Translations under genes and position numbers: made by a program
Source: Paramacrobiotus richtersi
Taxonomy: Eukaryota; Tardigrada; Eutardigrada; Parachela; Macrobiotidae
DNA length: 64,000 nt
Assembly: GCA_034698045.1 (NCBI GenBank)
Contig: JAQGAU010000007.1
Coordinates: forward strand, 1-64,000
Direction of reading: 5' to 3'
Shown: positions 1 to 10,810 of the stretch, piece after piece
Position numbering within the stretch: position 1 is the first letter of the stretch
Layout of the letters: each line of letters begins with the position of its first letter
Notes under the pieces: generated by a model
Seen by the model: only the letters and a program-made list of their open reading frames with translations
The model's database searches: none
What the model was told of the DNA's origin: nothing

Positions 1-12
1 TACAAAGAGTAG
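1..12 (+). CDS. Guanylate cyclase, last codons (copy 1, partial)
   Basis: The window opens with the codons Y-K-E-stop. These match the end of the guanylate cyclase exon at 4885-5074, and the following ~280 bases also match the sequence downstream of that second copy. This is therefore the 3' tip of a receptor-type guanylate cyclase gene lying mostly left of the window. The duplication is seen directly; the assignment rests on the second copy. Confidence 0.6.
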   Translation, partial: YKE

Positions 13-690
13 CAGCGATTTCGTGACGGAGGTTGTTAAATGAATTAATTCCTTAAAAGGCTTGATTGGTTTCGGACAGCGTTCTATGCGTACATCGGTG
101 TGTTATTACATTTGGTTTTATGATGCTTGTCGGGGTTTGTTTGCTGTTATCAAGATTATTCCTTTTATACAAACGCGCTAATGCCCAGACAGACAGCATT
201 CGCAGTTTGAATGGTTATGGGTTGAAACAACCAACCTGACCTAGTCTCATTTGTTTACGCAGATTTAGGGCTTTGCAAACTTGAATATGGATAACGAGCC
301 ACAAACTTCTGGGCACACTTTAATGAAAAAATTATGTATTCAAGAAATAGATTCCGGCGGTTGTAGTGACCCCTGAACTAGTACGCCGGTCAAAACCGAA
401 TTTACGGTTATCGCGAACGGCGCAAAGTATGAGCTACTTTCTGATTGTTTACAAATATTGTACAGTGTTGGTAGCGCTCGTATATTGTTAGCCGATGAAA
501 TGGCCCTGCCGATCAATTGTGAAATACAATATACAATGTATTTAGTTCCGACTTTCGTTGCTGGTTATTATTAAATAATAGTGTTTATTATTTTTGGCTC
601 TTCAATTTAAAACAATAGCAAAGCTGTGTGTGACTTAAATGAGAGCTAGAGAAGCGGCATAATGCAAAACCAATCACTAAAAAGCGACCG
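13..690. other. Downstream flank of guanylate cyclase copy 1
   Basis: No gene is seen. Bases 13-290 are a diverged duplicate of 5075-5335. Bases 560-700 resemble 6760-6900, the 3' flank of the next intact secreted LRR gene. Both ends of this stretch thus belong to one duplicated unit. Confidence 0.6.
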
Positions 691-694
691 CCCA

Positions 695-1533
695 TTATTG
701 ACATGAACCAAAGCAAGTAGTATTATAATTATGAAAACTGATCACCCGCGTTGTCTTCGGTTAAATTTTGGGCGCAGTCCACGGATGCTACATCCCAGCC
801 CACTCTAATCTATTTCCTTGATTACGTAAAGTTATTGAATTTTAAAAAGTTTGTGATTCATTATCTTGCGACCGAACCAACAAAATCTAAAACGCTTGTG
901 TAATAATCTTTCTTATCTTTTATGCATTCTAAAGCGTTTCCAAATCATACGTTTGATGCACGGCTGAATTTATTCCGCCTTTTCTTATTTACTTGCTGTT
1001 TGTTTACCGCCTGTTGTGGGCTGCGTGCGCGCTGTGCGTAAACAATGACCTGATCAGTGGGTAGAGGAATCTGTTGTCTATCATATGCACCTTATGCAGT
1101 AGCTGTAAACATCTAAATTTGTTGAAAGCAATTGTATGGTGGAAACATCCAAAACGGAACCGACTGGGTATTTTTCAACGCCGCGCTGTCCGCTAGTCCA
1201 TATAGATCCACATGGCAGTAATCAAATCCAGTGGGGGATATTTTCTTGTGCTTTGCATTCACTTAATGTCAAGTAGTCAGAGCGAAATAAATACGAGACT
1301 TATCTCCACTTTATTCTTGGCTGGGGGTCCGCTGCAATCAGCCTCTAGTTTTGGACTCGACGGGAACGGCTCCAGTAGAAGCCTTATTGGCGGACAAAGT
1401 AAAAACTTACTTTATTATTACAGCAATGGTAATTTTGGGAGATTTGTGCATTTCAAGGTTTCGGTTTCGTATCATGCACTCGTCCTCCGACTAACAGAGT
1501 GAATGCCGTGATACTCACTGCGGTAGTTAACAT
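695..1533 (-). pseudogene. Secreted LRR family, copy A (decayed)
   Basis: The remnants are in the order of a normal copy read on the minus strand. A signal-peptide exon starts at ATG 1533 and reads MLTTAVSITAFTLLVGG. The N-terminal segment (K-L-E-A-D-C-S-G-P-P) lies at about 1195-1395. The C-terminal segment V-A-S-V-D-C-A-Q-N-L-T lies at about 715-808. Between them, about 810-1190 is unrelated, so the leucine-rich and most of the LRRCT region is missing. The segment after the N-terminus has a further small deletion and frame loss, and the C-terminus ends early at a stop. The copy keeps its upstream GATA-type element near 1738. It is clearly a host gene relic of the family described at 9673-10810. 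Confidence 0.85.
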
Positions 1534-1737
1534 TTTCCTGTCAGCGTTAACGTATTTCTCATTCTACTGTATCGGGTGGATGAGAGTGAGTCGCGTTGCC
1601 GCGTGTGTCATTAAATTTTCAGAAACGCCTGCCATATAAATCGAAGCCTCGTCCAGTTTACGGTTGATGCCTAATTTTACCGTTTATGTACATCTGTGTT
1701 TTTCTCAGATTTGTGTGATGCATCGTCAAAAGACATT

Positions 1738-1764
1738 ATCTGCTGGCGCATCGCATCAGATAGC
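1738..1764 (-). promoter_or_regulatory. 26-base GATA-type promoter element, copy A
   Basis: This is a diverged version of the family element. The centre reads CTGGCGCATCGCATCAGATA on the plus strand. It lies about 205 bases upstream of the copy A start codon. A TATA-like stretch (CATATAAAT, 1631-1639) sits between it and the ATG. Confidence 0.6.
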
Positions 1765-2160
1765 ACAGCAAAGGTTAGCAAAAAACGTATTTTCCCGGTA
1801 GCTCGGGTTTGTTACCGGCACTGATAAAGCTAGAGTATACTTTAGTAATTCGAGAACGGTAATCAGTAGTGTCCACGGTCAAGTGAGGTTGCATTTGCTC
1901 TATCGGCCCGATAATGCCGGCTAGCGCGCAGAAATGGTTCGGGATACCAGTAAATACAGTAAGTATGGAACATACTGCCGGGCTGTAGCACTTAATACTC
2001 TGTACGCCTGCCGCCTGTTCTTTCGCACAAACCTTTACGCATTTTAGTGAATATGAATCACAATCAACATTATCAACACAGACAATTATAAGAAAGACTT
2101 CTTTCTGCTAACCACTTTTGTCAGCATGTCCTGCGTAAGTTTCTAATCACCACCGATGTG
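1765..2160. other. Upstream flank of copy A
   Basis: No gene is seen. Parts near 1910-2050 match the flank upstream of copy C (11180-11290) and the segment at 9290-9320, including a GCCGCCTGTTCTTT motif. This shows how far upstream the duplicated unit reached. Confidence 0.5.
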
Positions 2161-2166
2161 GGGCGA

Positions 2167-2625
2167 TTACCATTCCCATGCCTGCTTGGGAGCCTGTTGC
2201 GGCAGCTGAGACACCGGTATGAACATACTCTGCCGCCGAAGGAATGAATAGCGACGATTACCGGGTAGAGAAATATCCAATCCAGAAGTGGGCCGTTCCA
2301 GGCTACGGTGCGGTGTCTCCGTTGAATCGGCAATCTCCAATTTACTCTTCCGGGTCAACGAAAATGGGACAGATTGGGGTTTTGTAGGATCTGACATTTT
2401 CCTGATGCTATCAAAAATTCCTGACATTTTTCGCTTGATATCCAAAGTTCCTGACCTTTTCCTGTTGACATCCAAATTTCCCGACATTTTTCTGTTGCTG
2501 TCCACATTTCCTGATATTTTCCTGTTGCTATCCAAATTCTGATGTGGATTCTTGGATTCTTCAATTATTGGATTGGATTCTTCTTGGATTATTGGATGTT
2601 TAGGTGTATGCAATTTCTCCAGTTC
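2167..2625 (-). CDS. Possible exon with decapeptide repeats rich in R-K-x-S-G
   Basis: An open frame of about 150 codons holds five to six repeats of about 10 residues, such as NLDVNRKRSG and TLDIKRKMSG. They come from a 30-base tandem repeat at 2380-2545 that stays in frame. Each repeat has an R-K-x-S core, the kind of site basophilic kinases such as PKA phosphorylate. Two more (RRYS and RRQS) follow near the C-terminus. A possible acceptor (TTGCAG, near 2629) precedes the frame, and a possible donor (ATG then GTAATC, near 2169) sits at its end, so it could be an internal exon. No homologue is recognised. It may also be an accidental open frame over a minisatellite. Confidence 0.35.
   Translation of the reverse strand, partial: ELEKLHTPKHPIIQEESNPIIEESKNPHQNLDSNRKISGNVDSNRKMSGNLDVNRKRSGTLDIKRKMSGIFDSIRKMSDPTKPQSVPFSLTRKSKLEIADSTETPHRSLERPTSGLDISLPGNRRYSFLRRQSMFIPVSQLPQQAPKQAWEW
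2380..2545. repeat. 30-base tandem repeat (minisatellite)
   Basis: About five and a half imperfect copies of a ~30-base unit. The plus-strand core is CCTGACATTTTCCTGTTGCT. The period is a multiple of three, so one minus-strand frame stays open throughout. Confidence 0.85.
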
Positions 2626-2629
2626 TACT

Positions 2630-4320
2630 GCAAGAAGCTTTGAAAACGGGCAAGGTCTAAAATCCGTTCTCGTTAAACTAGCAGCATGAGTTATCCGCAG
2701 CTTAAAAGATACAAAACTTGAAATTTATTCAGAGCATGGAAACTGCTCTGCGTTGGCATAAAAGCTTGCGAGAATTGTAAAATATGCGCAGCAAACTATT
2801 AACACGTTACTCATTCCAGGTAGGTAAACAATGAGCATCAAATCAGCACAACGTGGTAGCACACATACGCGGAGCAGCTTGTAACCGGCTGCTTAATTAG
2901 GCGCTGTCGTTAATACACGGGCGGCAGAAACACAGAAACAGAGGTTATGCATTCAAGTCATGTGCCAACTTCATGGAATAGCCAGCAGAACATCAACGAA
3001 GACTTTATCATACCGAAAGTTGATACGGCCTTCAGTGTACTCACGCGAACTCTTGCGTAAAGCCAACTCGAGTCGATGGGAAATAAGGACAGTTGAAGGG
3101 ACAGGTAGCAAGTTTGCAGCTTTGCAGAACCCAGTCCAGGGTGGATTACTTTGGAAACAAGTGTCAAGTGCTGATGAATGTTGCATTTCGACCTGAAATT
3201 CTGCTTGCAGACTCACGTTAAACTTTAAACGTTTGCAGTGCACGTGTAAATCGCAAAGTGCACTTGCGTAATTACTAATACTGAACGTGTTCCTACTGGG
3301 ATTCTTAGCTCAGACGATCTCGGCTACCATAATATTATCTCATTCCACGACAGCATACTAATGTTTGTTGACAGCAGAACAGTTGTATCAGCTTTCTTTA
3401 GCAGCAACATATGTTGTCAGCACTAGGAGCACCTGCAAGCATTTATCATGCACGTTAACTTGTCACTTGAGAGTTTAAATAAACTACAGTTGCCAAGTCG
3501 ATGGTGCAGACATAGACTCATGCTAAGTTATAGTCTACCGTTTACAGGACGTTCATACATATTACACGGTAATAGATTCACATCTGATGGATAGCATTGG
3601 ATGTTGCCTGTGATGGCTGGAAGGGACTACTGTCCCCATACAATTCAAAAACCGGAGGGTCCTGGAGCTCTGCCTTACTGATCGTACAACGAAGGTTTGG
3701 AAAATGATCGCCTGTACACTCTGGTGCCCAGTATAGATCATTCGATAAAGGATGACCATGCCATGCATGCGCCTATCAACCGTCATTATCCATCGAAGAT
3801 CTCAAGAGGCATGCGACACAATATCATCTCCCGTAGGCTTCTATAGTGAAGGAGGGGGTTTTCAAAAGCCGGTACTGCTGGTGGAACCAACTTTTGGGTT
3901 ATCGACAACTAGTTCCCAGAAACAGCAAAACTTAAGCTCACGAACTACAATAACAGAATTCAGCTTCAGTATGTGGACAATGTCAGATCATACTGCAAAG
4001 TTAGGGGGTTTTTCCCATAAGCAAATTGTAAAAGAAACGAGCGGAAAAGTTCTCTGTCAGGCTCCTGAAACTCCACTCAATAAACTTTGCCGACAAAATG
4101 ATAGAATGGCTCTTTTTTTCAAGTTTTAGCAAATTTGACCGAGTACAGGCTCAACAGGCCGTGGAAGTAAAGTCAAAGTGTCAACTGGCGGCAGTCTGTA
4201 CTGGTCGCAGCCTTCGTTTGTTAATCTTTTTTTAAAACAACATACCAACCAAGTTCGGTTGGCTCCATTCGGCGCATGATAATTTAGATGGCATAAACCA
4301 TCGTGGAGCGGTGCATCCGA
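2630..4320. other. Gap without a supported gene
   Basis: Several short open frames occur on both strands. None has a recognisable domain, a convincing splice context or a repeat in the rest of the window. I see no RNA gene or mobile element here. Confidence 0.4.
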
Positions 4321-4325
4321 CCATG

Positions 4326-4860
4326 GCTCTCGCCGGACTCCTCTTCGCATGTTGGCATTAATTGCTCTGTTTCTTGCTCACTAGTACCTCTACACTATTG
4401 CGAGCTGTTTGATTTATGTAGGATGCTTCCTGGATGCACAACGGCCGTGGTTAAAAGGCAGTCTCTTCACACATGATTAATAAGTGATAATTGGTCTCCG
4501 ACGTACAGAAAACACCCAAACACCCACGTTCATCGTAGCCTTTTGCCTTAGGGAGAAATCTCAGATCGAGTTGGCAGGCAGTATATAGTATATACCGACC
4601 TTAAACGTTCGTAGAGTGCGGGACATCCAGCAAATGCTCTCGCCGGACTCCTCTTCGCATGCTGATGCCGGCATTAATTGCTCTGTTTCTTCCTCGCTAG
4701 TAGACCGTAGCGAATTGCTATTGTAAGGTACTGATTTACGCCAAATCCTTTACACGCAATGGGGAGCAGTTGGGTTAAAGGGCAGTCGTCTGTACACATG
4801 ATCAGGTACTTGAGTGATAATTGATATCCGCAATGGAAACCTCTTTTGCAAAATGTCAAG
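4326..4860. repeat. Imperfect tandem duplication, about 315-base period
   Basis: The segment starting TCTCGCCGGACTCCTCTTCG at 4327 recurs at about 4637. Later stretches match at the same spacing, for example AGTGATAATTG near 4482 and 4813. It lies just upstream of the guanylate cyclase exon. Confidence 0.75.
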
Positions 4861-4884
4861 GTTTTTTAAGAGTTTTTATTACAG

Positions 4885-5074
4885 GTTCGGCGACACTGTC
4901 AATACCGCCTCGCGGATGTGTTCTTATGAAGAACCCGGCCGCACTCAGATGTCCGAGTCTACGACAATGATGGTCGCCAAAACTGGATTGTTCAAAGCAG
5001 AGCATCGAGGTGTCATGTCAATCAAGGGAAAGGCCGAAATGTCAACATATTGGCTTAATGGATATAAAGAGTAG
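4885..5074 (+). CDS. Receptor-type guanylate cyclase, last exon (copy 2)
   Basis: A polypyrimidine tract and acceptor (TTTTTATTACAG) end at 4884. The exon then reads F-G-D-T-V-N-T-A-S-R-M, the hallmark of the class III nucleotide cyclase catalytic domain. It ends with the typical K-G-K-A-E-M-S-T-Y-W-L-N-G before a stop at 5072-5074. In the family this is the C-terminal end of the domain that makes cyclic GMP. No preceding catalytic exon is found in the ~4.8 kb upstream. The exon therefore looks like a duplicated 3' fragment of the gene ending at base 12, unless a very long intron separates them. Its short frame is uninterrupted. Confidence 0.8.
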
Positions 5075-6890
5075 CAGCGATTTCGGGACGTGGGCTGTTA
5101 AATACATTAATTACTGAGAAAGCTTGATGGGTTTCGGACAGAGTTCCGTGCGTACATCGGTGTGTTATTATTATGTTTTATTTTACGACGTTTATCGGGG
5201 TTTGGTTGCTGTTATCAAAACTTATTCCTTTCATGCAAGAGCGCTAATACACATGCAGACAACTGCGAAGTTTGAATGGTTATGGGCGAAAACAACCAAT
5301 CTGACCTAGTCTCATAATTATGTTTACGTAGATTTATGGCCTTGCAAAATTTGGGTCAATTAAATCGTGGCTTTATTGTTTCTATATCTAGGCGCGTTGG
5401 TACAAAAACAATGAAACCGCGCTTAGATATAAAAACAGTGAAACCACATCATAACGATACGATAAACACTGCGCACTGTTATTATTTCACGTTTGATCGT
5501 TTACAAAATGTGCTTCTTTCCGCCTGCGCAACATTCTTGTTACATATGGTAACAGGCTATCACCTGTTGGTTTGCTACGCAAATGGTGAAAGATTTTGTC
5601 ACAATAAAGGGATGATCAGTATTGTATGTGACCCCAGTTCTAGCGCCATAATGCGAGTAGACACTGCTTTTGAAACACGGTGTACCTAATCATTACGTTT
5701 CGCCGTGAAGAACTGGGAAGTACTCGTGGATGATATCAACAAAACCGGTCACTTTCTTTTGATTAGAGAATTTGCGACGAACTGCAGTTAGTACGGTACA
5801 GTACGATTTTTGTTCGTGGAAACTTCCCAGAAACCCAAACCGTATCCGAAAACTTCTTTCAGATTTTCACAGATCTACCTAAAGATCACAACGCAAAGTG
5901 GTGGACTGCGTGGACGCTAAAATCATTTTACCGGTGAAAAGCTTGTTGTGTAAACTGGAGAAAAGACTCGGGTATAAAGGGTTGTTGAACACCATATCGG
6001 TGGGCAAAACCGGCTGCACTACATGCAAATGTAGTGTGCCCTCAACCCCTACCGGCGCCTGGATGTTGGGGTACTAGAGGAACAAAACGTCCTGATTTTG
6101 GCAGGCTCAAGGCGAGTTGCGGTGTATTGTCATAAGTATCGGCGAAACCACAACACCCGCGCATCTTTAATCATTTACTGGAAACTGTTTATTTCTGTCA
6201 CAATAAAGGTACTACAGTGTACAAAAAAAAACTTAAACATTACTCTAACCTCCATTGCAGTTCTAATAGCCTGAATATCAATTCACAATGTCTAAAAATC
6301 CGTTTGTGAGTTAAACGTCCGGTTGTTGCGCAATAGCCGGGAAAAGCTAAACGCATTATATTCTATTCTCAAATACGCAGTGTTTTATCCAAACGTCTCG
6401 AAACTTTCATGATAAATGCACCTATATTTGATAATCATTCTGAACCAATTCGTGCAAGACAATACGAGACTCCAGAAGCGGTTGCAGCTACCGTAAATAG
6501 CATGGAATCACTGCACCTAAGAAGCTTGGAAACTGAAATAGGCAAGTCGGGCACTCTCATCAGGTGCAGACTGGTCAGGCGTTAGGCTAACTTTTGACGC
6601 GAAGAACGCATTAGTTACCGAAGTGCCAGACTTCAAACCTTTAACGATGTTTCCATTAAGCCGGAACATACGATTTATTCCATAATTTCGCGGCATTGCC
6701 ACTGTGCTGCACCACACAGCGATGCAAGTCTTGTGTAACACATTTCTTTTACACTTACAATGTTGATTCTTTTTGGCTGCTGAATCTAAAACTGTAGCGG
6801 TAAACCGGTAGATCGCGATGCTCTAGCGTTGTGTGACTTGTAATTAGAAGAGAGCTTTACAACCAAAATGATGCTAATCCAGTTACCACA
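5075..6890. other. Flank between guanylate cyclase exon and copy B
   Basis: Bases 5075-5335 duplicate 13-290. Near 5395-5450 there is a short imperfect tandem repeat (ACAAAAACAATGAAACC, then ATAAAAACAGTGAAACC). Bases 5700-6280 have several frames, but nothing recognisable. Bases 6760-6890 match the 3' flank of copy A. Confidence 0.5.
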
Positions 6891-6897
6891 ACCATTA

Positions 6898-8031
6898 CTA
6901 ACACGAACCAAAGCAAGTGGTGTTATATGAAAACTGATCACCCGCTCTGGAATTTTCTTTAGTCAAATTCTGTGCGCAGTCCACGGATGCTACATCCGTG
7001 TCATACCCAAATGGAGCGAAAAAATCGGACGTATAAGTTCCGATGACCGCCATTGCGCCAGGCTGTTTATATTCCATCAGCTCCGATCTGGATTTGAGAA
7101 AATTCCTGTACCAGGCGAATGCGCAGTTGCAATGGATACGATAGATCTTGTCCAGATCGGCATCATACCACCTTCCTTGATACAGAATACCATACAAATA
7201 CTTTTCGATGTCATTAAAGACATACAACAAGCCTTTGTCAACTGATAAACTACTGAGGTGTGGCAAATCCGTGAATGTGTATGGTTCCATTTCCATAATG
7301 GTTGACTTGTAGAAAACAATGTGTCTAACATTGGGAATCCGGTTGAAATCGTATCTTTTGATGGATAAATTCATGCCCTTTTCTATATGAAGGGCAACCA
7401 AACTGGGCAGTAGTCCGCTGTGGTATATTTTTGATGTGACTGTGGAACTTGCACGAGCTTGAATTGTTAAGTCGATGAGTTGGTTGCGTACCGGGGCCAA
7501 AACATCCGAATGAATTGGATCATTAATGTCGCTCCGTTCTCCTAATCTCATGGTCAACGCTCGTGTTGGACTAAGTATGCTAAACTTGTTGGTAAAGGCT
7601 TGTATGAATGACCGCCAGCCGTCGTCGCAACGTAACTTAAAATAGGTTTGGTAAAACGGAGAAATCACCGCGTGCTCTGCGCTTCCATATAGCATCACAA
7701 GGCAGTAATCAAACCCAGTGGGCGAACAGGAAACATTTTCATATGCCTTGCACTCGTTTAAGGTCAAATAGTCAGTGCGAAATGGATGCGAGATATCGGG
7801 AATTACCTCCACTTTGTTTTCGGCTGGTGGTCCGCTGCAATCGGTCTCCAGTTTTGGACCCAACGGGAACGGCTCCGTGTGCAAACCTTATTGGCGGACA
7901 AAACAGAAGGTTATTGTTTTCATCTCAGTAATGTTATTGACAGATTTGTAGGCTCCACAGTTTAGTTTCGTACCATAAGCTCCTCCCACTAACAGGGCGA
8001 ATGCAGTGACAGTCAATGCGGCAGTTAACAT
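6898..8031 (-). CDS. Secreted LRR family, copy B (intact)
   Basis: Exon 1 (7974-8031) encodes a signal peptide, MLTAALTVTAFALLVGGAYG. The donor is GTACGA and the intron 87 bases. Exon 2 (6898-7886) follows acceptor AATAAG in phase 1, giving 348 residues. The mature part starts near K-L-E-T-D-C-S-G-P-P and continues through the G-W-R-S-F and S-P-x-R-A-L-T-M blocks. The leucine-rich section runs L-P-S-L-V-A-L-H-I to D-L-P-H-L-S-S-L-S-V. The LRRCT-like cap begins I-H-C-N-C-A-F-A-W-Y-R-N-F-L. It is probably an extracellular binding protein; the ligand is unknown. It is close to copy C. Confidence 0.85.
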
Positions 8032-8209
8032 TTTCCTGTAATCTTAGTTGTTAAATTATACTATATCGACTAGTTCGCTATCGCACACCTTGCCGCGCGA
8101 GACATTCAGAAATGCGGCTGCCAGAAATTTGACGGTCTGTCTCATTTGTCTGGTACCGTTTATGTGATCAACGTTTCACTCAACTTTGTGATGAACCGTT
8201 TAAGGGTGT

Positions 8210-8235
8210 TATCTGCAGGCGCATCACATCAGATA
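8210..8235 (-). promoter_or_regulatory. 26-base GATA-type promoter element, copy B
   Basis: On the plus strand it starts TATCTGCAGGCGCATC and ends CATCAGATA, so GATA-type sites sit at both ends in opposite orientations. It lies 179 bases upstream of the copy B ATG. The same 26-base spacing recurs in the other copies. Confidence 0.7.
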
Positions 8236-8412
8236 GCACAGCAAAAGTTATCGAAGAAAGGGAGCTTAAACACCCGATCGTCCGCAAGTTCCAACCTTGT
8301 CGGCAAACGGTCGCACGCTTAATAGCACTAACCCTCCTAACGCTTGGTAGTGTTACGGTACTCATGAATCACTATGATATAATATGACATCACTATGAGA
8401 TAATCTTCTTTG

Positions 8413-8497
8413 CATGAGAATGAGAGCTTGAGAATAAGAGCATTGTTTTTATCACATGAGAATGAGAGCCTGATAATAAGAGCATTGTTCATATCAA
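8413..8497. repeat. Two-copy 43-base tandem repeat
   Basis: The unit CATGAGAATGAGAGC..TGA..ATAAGAGCATTGTT occurs twice in direct succession, just before the probable LTR. It may be part of the same inserted element. Confidence 0.7.
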
Positions 8498-8513
8498 GAT
8501 CTTCCCATATGTT

Positions 8514-8767
8514 TGTTGGGAATTGTGTCAGCTCTTAGCGATATTCTCAGACTAATTCCTTTGTCTCAGCCACGTTCCTACTGGAACGTGTGCCCTTGTT
8601 TCTTCTACTGTCTATTGTTGTTCTACTTTTCCAGAGTATATAAACAGCTCTGGTTTGTCTTGTAAATCACCATCATAACCACTATCATCAGTACGCTCTT
8701 GTCAGTTGTTACAATAAAGTCTGGTGGAGATATTCTCGGTTCGGTCACCTTCCCCATAGTTGTAACA
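8514..8767 (+). mobile_element. Probable solo LTR (LTR retrotransposon fossil)
   Basis: A ~254-base segment begins TGTTGGGAATTG and ends TTGTAACA (TG..CA). Inside it, in the order of an LTR, are a TATA box (TATATAA, 8637-8643) and an AATAAA signal (8713-8718). Such ends are typical of LTR retrotransposons, with copia-like ends the nearest I can suggest. No internal coding region and no second LTR is seen nearby, so it reads as a solo relic. I could not confirm a target-site duplication. Age cannot be judged from a single LTR. Confidence 0.45.
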
Positions 8768-9672
8768 GTAGCGCGTTCAGGTTGGTTGTCTGTTTGGAAT
8801 AGCAGGTGTTCCGTAAAATGAACTAGATAAGTTACGTGCTTTTATGAGCTTTTGCTTTCAGTTTTCTGCTCGATGGATCGCCCTATTCGTGCACGGAGAC
8901 AATATCACGAATATGTTTATCTGTGAATTTCTCTACGCTTGTGTGCCGGTTTTTTCTGTTCGTAAATTCGCCTGTATTATCGGGCTGCTTGAGCAAATAA
9001 TAATGCACTCTCACTAGCATAGTTATTAGCTACCGTTCCATAGTCAGTTCTCGCATTACAAGAATCTGCTAATACAGAATAAACATAATATAACGATTGA
9101 CGAGCAAACAGGAGAAATCGGACACCTGTATTTGTCAAAACATAGCCTTGGAATAAATTTTAAGGACACCGAAAATAATGTATCGAACTGAACAAAAAGC
9201 TGAATTTTGCGATTGTTTATTAAACTTCAGCATGGTCCCGAGCCGAGCTGAGCTGTAACATTACTGTGGCAATACATTGTTACTTGGTGCATCTGCCGCC
9301 TGTTCTTTCACACAAACCTTTCCGCGAGCAACTTACACTGTTCGGGCTATGGCACACATTGAGTCATCGAAGTGCTCGATACAGAGAAGTAAGACTGATC
9401 CGCCATCCACTTTCGTCAAAATACCTGGTGCAAAGCTAGAGCTTTGAAAAGCACTCACTAACGTGAGTGCTTTTAACGTTACAAGTGATCCGCAGTCTGC
9501 AAGATGCACACCGAAAGAGCGTTGCAAATTCTGTTTAACACTTTTGGTTGCAGTTATAGTGTTAATTATTTTTGGCTGATTAAATTATAACAACAGATTC
9601 TTTCAGATTCCGAAGAGGCCTGGAAACCGGCATGATATGCAAAGTCAGTCACCAAAAAGCGACCACGCAAAA

Positions 9673-10810
9673 TTAGCACGAACTAAAGCAACTGGTATTG
9701 TAAGAAAATTGAACACCCGCCATGTAGTTGTCTTTGGTCGAATTCCGTGCGCAGTCCACGGAGGCAATATCCGAGTCATACCCAAACGGAGTGAAAAAGT
9801 CAGACATGTAACTTCCGATGACTGCCATTGCGCCGGGCTGCTTGGATTCCATCAGCTCCGGCTTGGATTGGAGAAAATTCCTGTACCAGGCGAACTGGCA
9901 GTTGCAGTGGAGGCGATAGATCTTGTCGAGGTCGGCATCATACCACCTTCCTTCGTAGAAGGTACCCTCAAGACCCTTCAAATGCATGTCTATGTCGTGA
10001 AAGACAATCGACAAGCCCTTGTCCACTGACAAACTGCTGAGGTGTGGCAAATCCGTGAACGTGTATGGTTCCATTTCCATAATGGTAGACTTGTAAAATA
10101 CTATATATCTAACATTAGGAATCCGGTTAAAATCGTATCTCTTGATGGATAAGTTCTTGCCGCTCTCAATATGTAAGGCAACCAAGCTGGGCAGTATTCC
10201 GATGTGGTATATTTTTGATGTGACTGTGGTACTTGCACGAGCTTGAATCGTGATGTCGATGACTTGACTGCGTACTGGTTCAAATACATCTGAATGGACC
10301 GGGTCGTTCATGTCGCTTCGTTCCCCTAATTTCATGGTCAGCGCTCGTTTTGGACTAATTATGCTAAACTTGTTGGTGTAGGTTTGTACGGATGACCGCC
10401 AGCCATCGGCGCAGTTTAACTCAAAATAGGTTTTGTAAAATGGAGAAATCCGTGCTCTGTCCGCTCTTCCGTATAATTCAACATGGCAGTAATCAAACGT
10501 AGTTGGCGAACAGGGAACATTTTCGTATGCCTTGCACTCATTTAATGCCAAGTAGTCATTGCGAAATGGATACGAGACGTCGGGAATTATCTCCACTTTG
10601 TTCTCGGCCGGAGGTCCGCTGCAATCGGTTTCTAGTTTTGGTCTCGACGGGAACGGCTCCATGTAGAAACCTTATTGGCGGGCAAAACAAAAACTGTTTT
10701 GATTTTAGCAATGTTACTGTAATTTAGACATGTGTGCGCTTTAGTCTCCTACCGTAAGCTCCTCCGACTAACAGAGTGAATGCAGTGGCAATCAGTGCGG
10801 CAGTGAACAT
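9673..10810 (-). CDS. Secreted LRR family, copy C (intact, reference copy)
   Basis: Exon 1 (10753-10810) is a signal peptide. Exon 2 (9673-10670) follows AATAAG, for 351 residues. The mature protein has about ten cysteines. The N-terminal block has four to five (D-C-S-G-P, E-C-K-A-Y, P-C-S-P, D-Y-C, L-N-C). Residues ~179-237 read as leucine-rich repeats: L-P-S-L-V-A-L-H-I, then F-N-R-I-P-N-V-R, then F-T-D-L-P-H-L-S-S-L. A variable loop spans ~238-262. The C-terminal ~80 residues form an LRRCT-like cap: L-H-C-N-C-Q-F-A-W-Y-R-N-F-L, then S-V-D-C, then T-S-C-F-S-S-C-stop. The reading as LRR plus LRRCT is by motif and has not been searched. Confidence 0.87.

Larger units (their letters stand above)
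8236..9670. other. Copy B upstream flank, split by an insertion
   Basis: The flank matches other copies up to about 8265 and resembles them again near 9285-9320 (GCCGCCTGTTCTTT, also at 2010 and 11255). The roughly 0.9-1 kb between looks inserted and contains the probable LTR at 8514-8767. Bases 9540-9670 are 3' flank of copy C. No host gene is seen. Confidence 0.45.

Noticed and set aside
3580-3775. Minus-strand open frame with N-D-L-Y-W-A-P-E, resembling a kinase-type motif
   Set aside because: It is on the opposite strand to the guanylate cyclase exon, and the following residues do not continue as a kinase homology domain. Chance resemblance is more likely.
3752-4129. Plus-strand frame of 125 codons
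   Set aside because: No recognisable motif, no splice context and no duplicate elsewhere in the window.
5900-6280. Possible transposon fragment with a C-x2-C-x-C stretch
   Set aside because: The cysteines do not form a zinc-knuckle pattern and no other element parts are nearby.
9637-10040. Plus-strand frames opposite the exon 2 of copy C
   Set aside because: They are the complement of a strongly conserved coding exon, and similar antisense frames occur opposite other copies.
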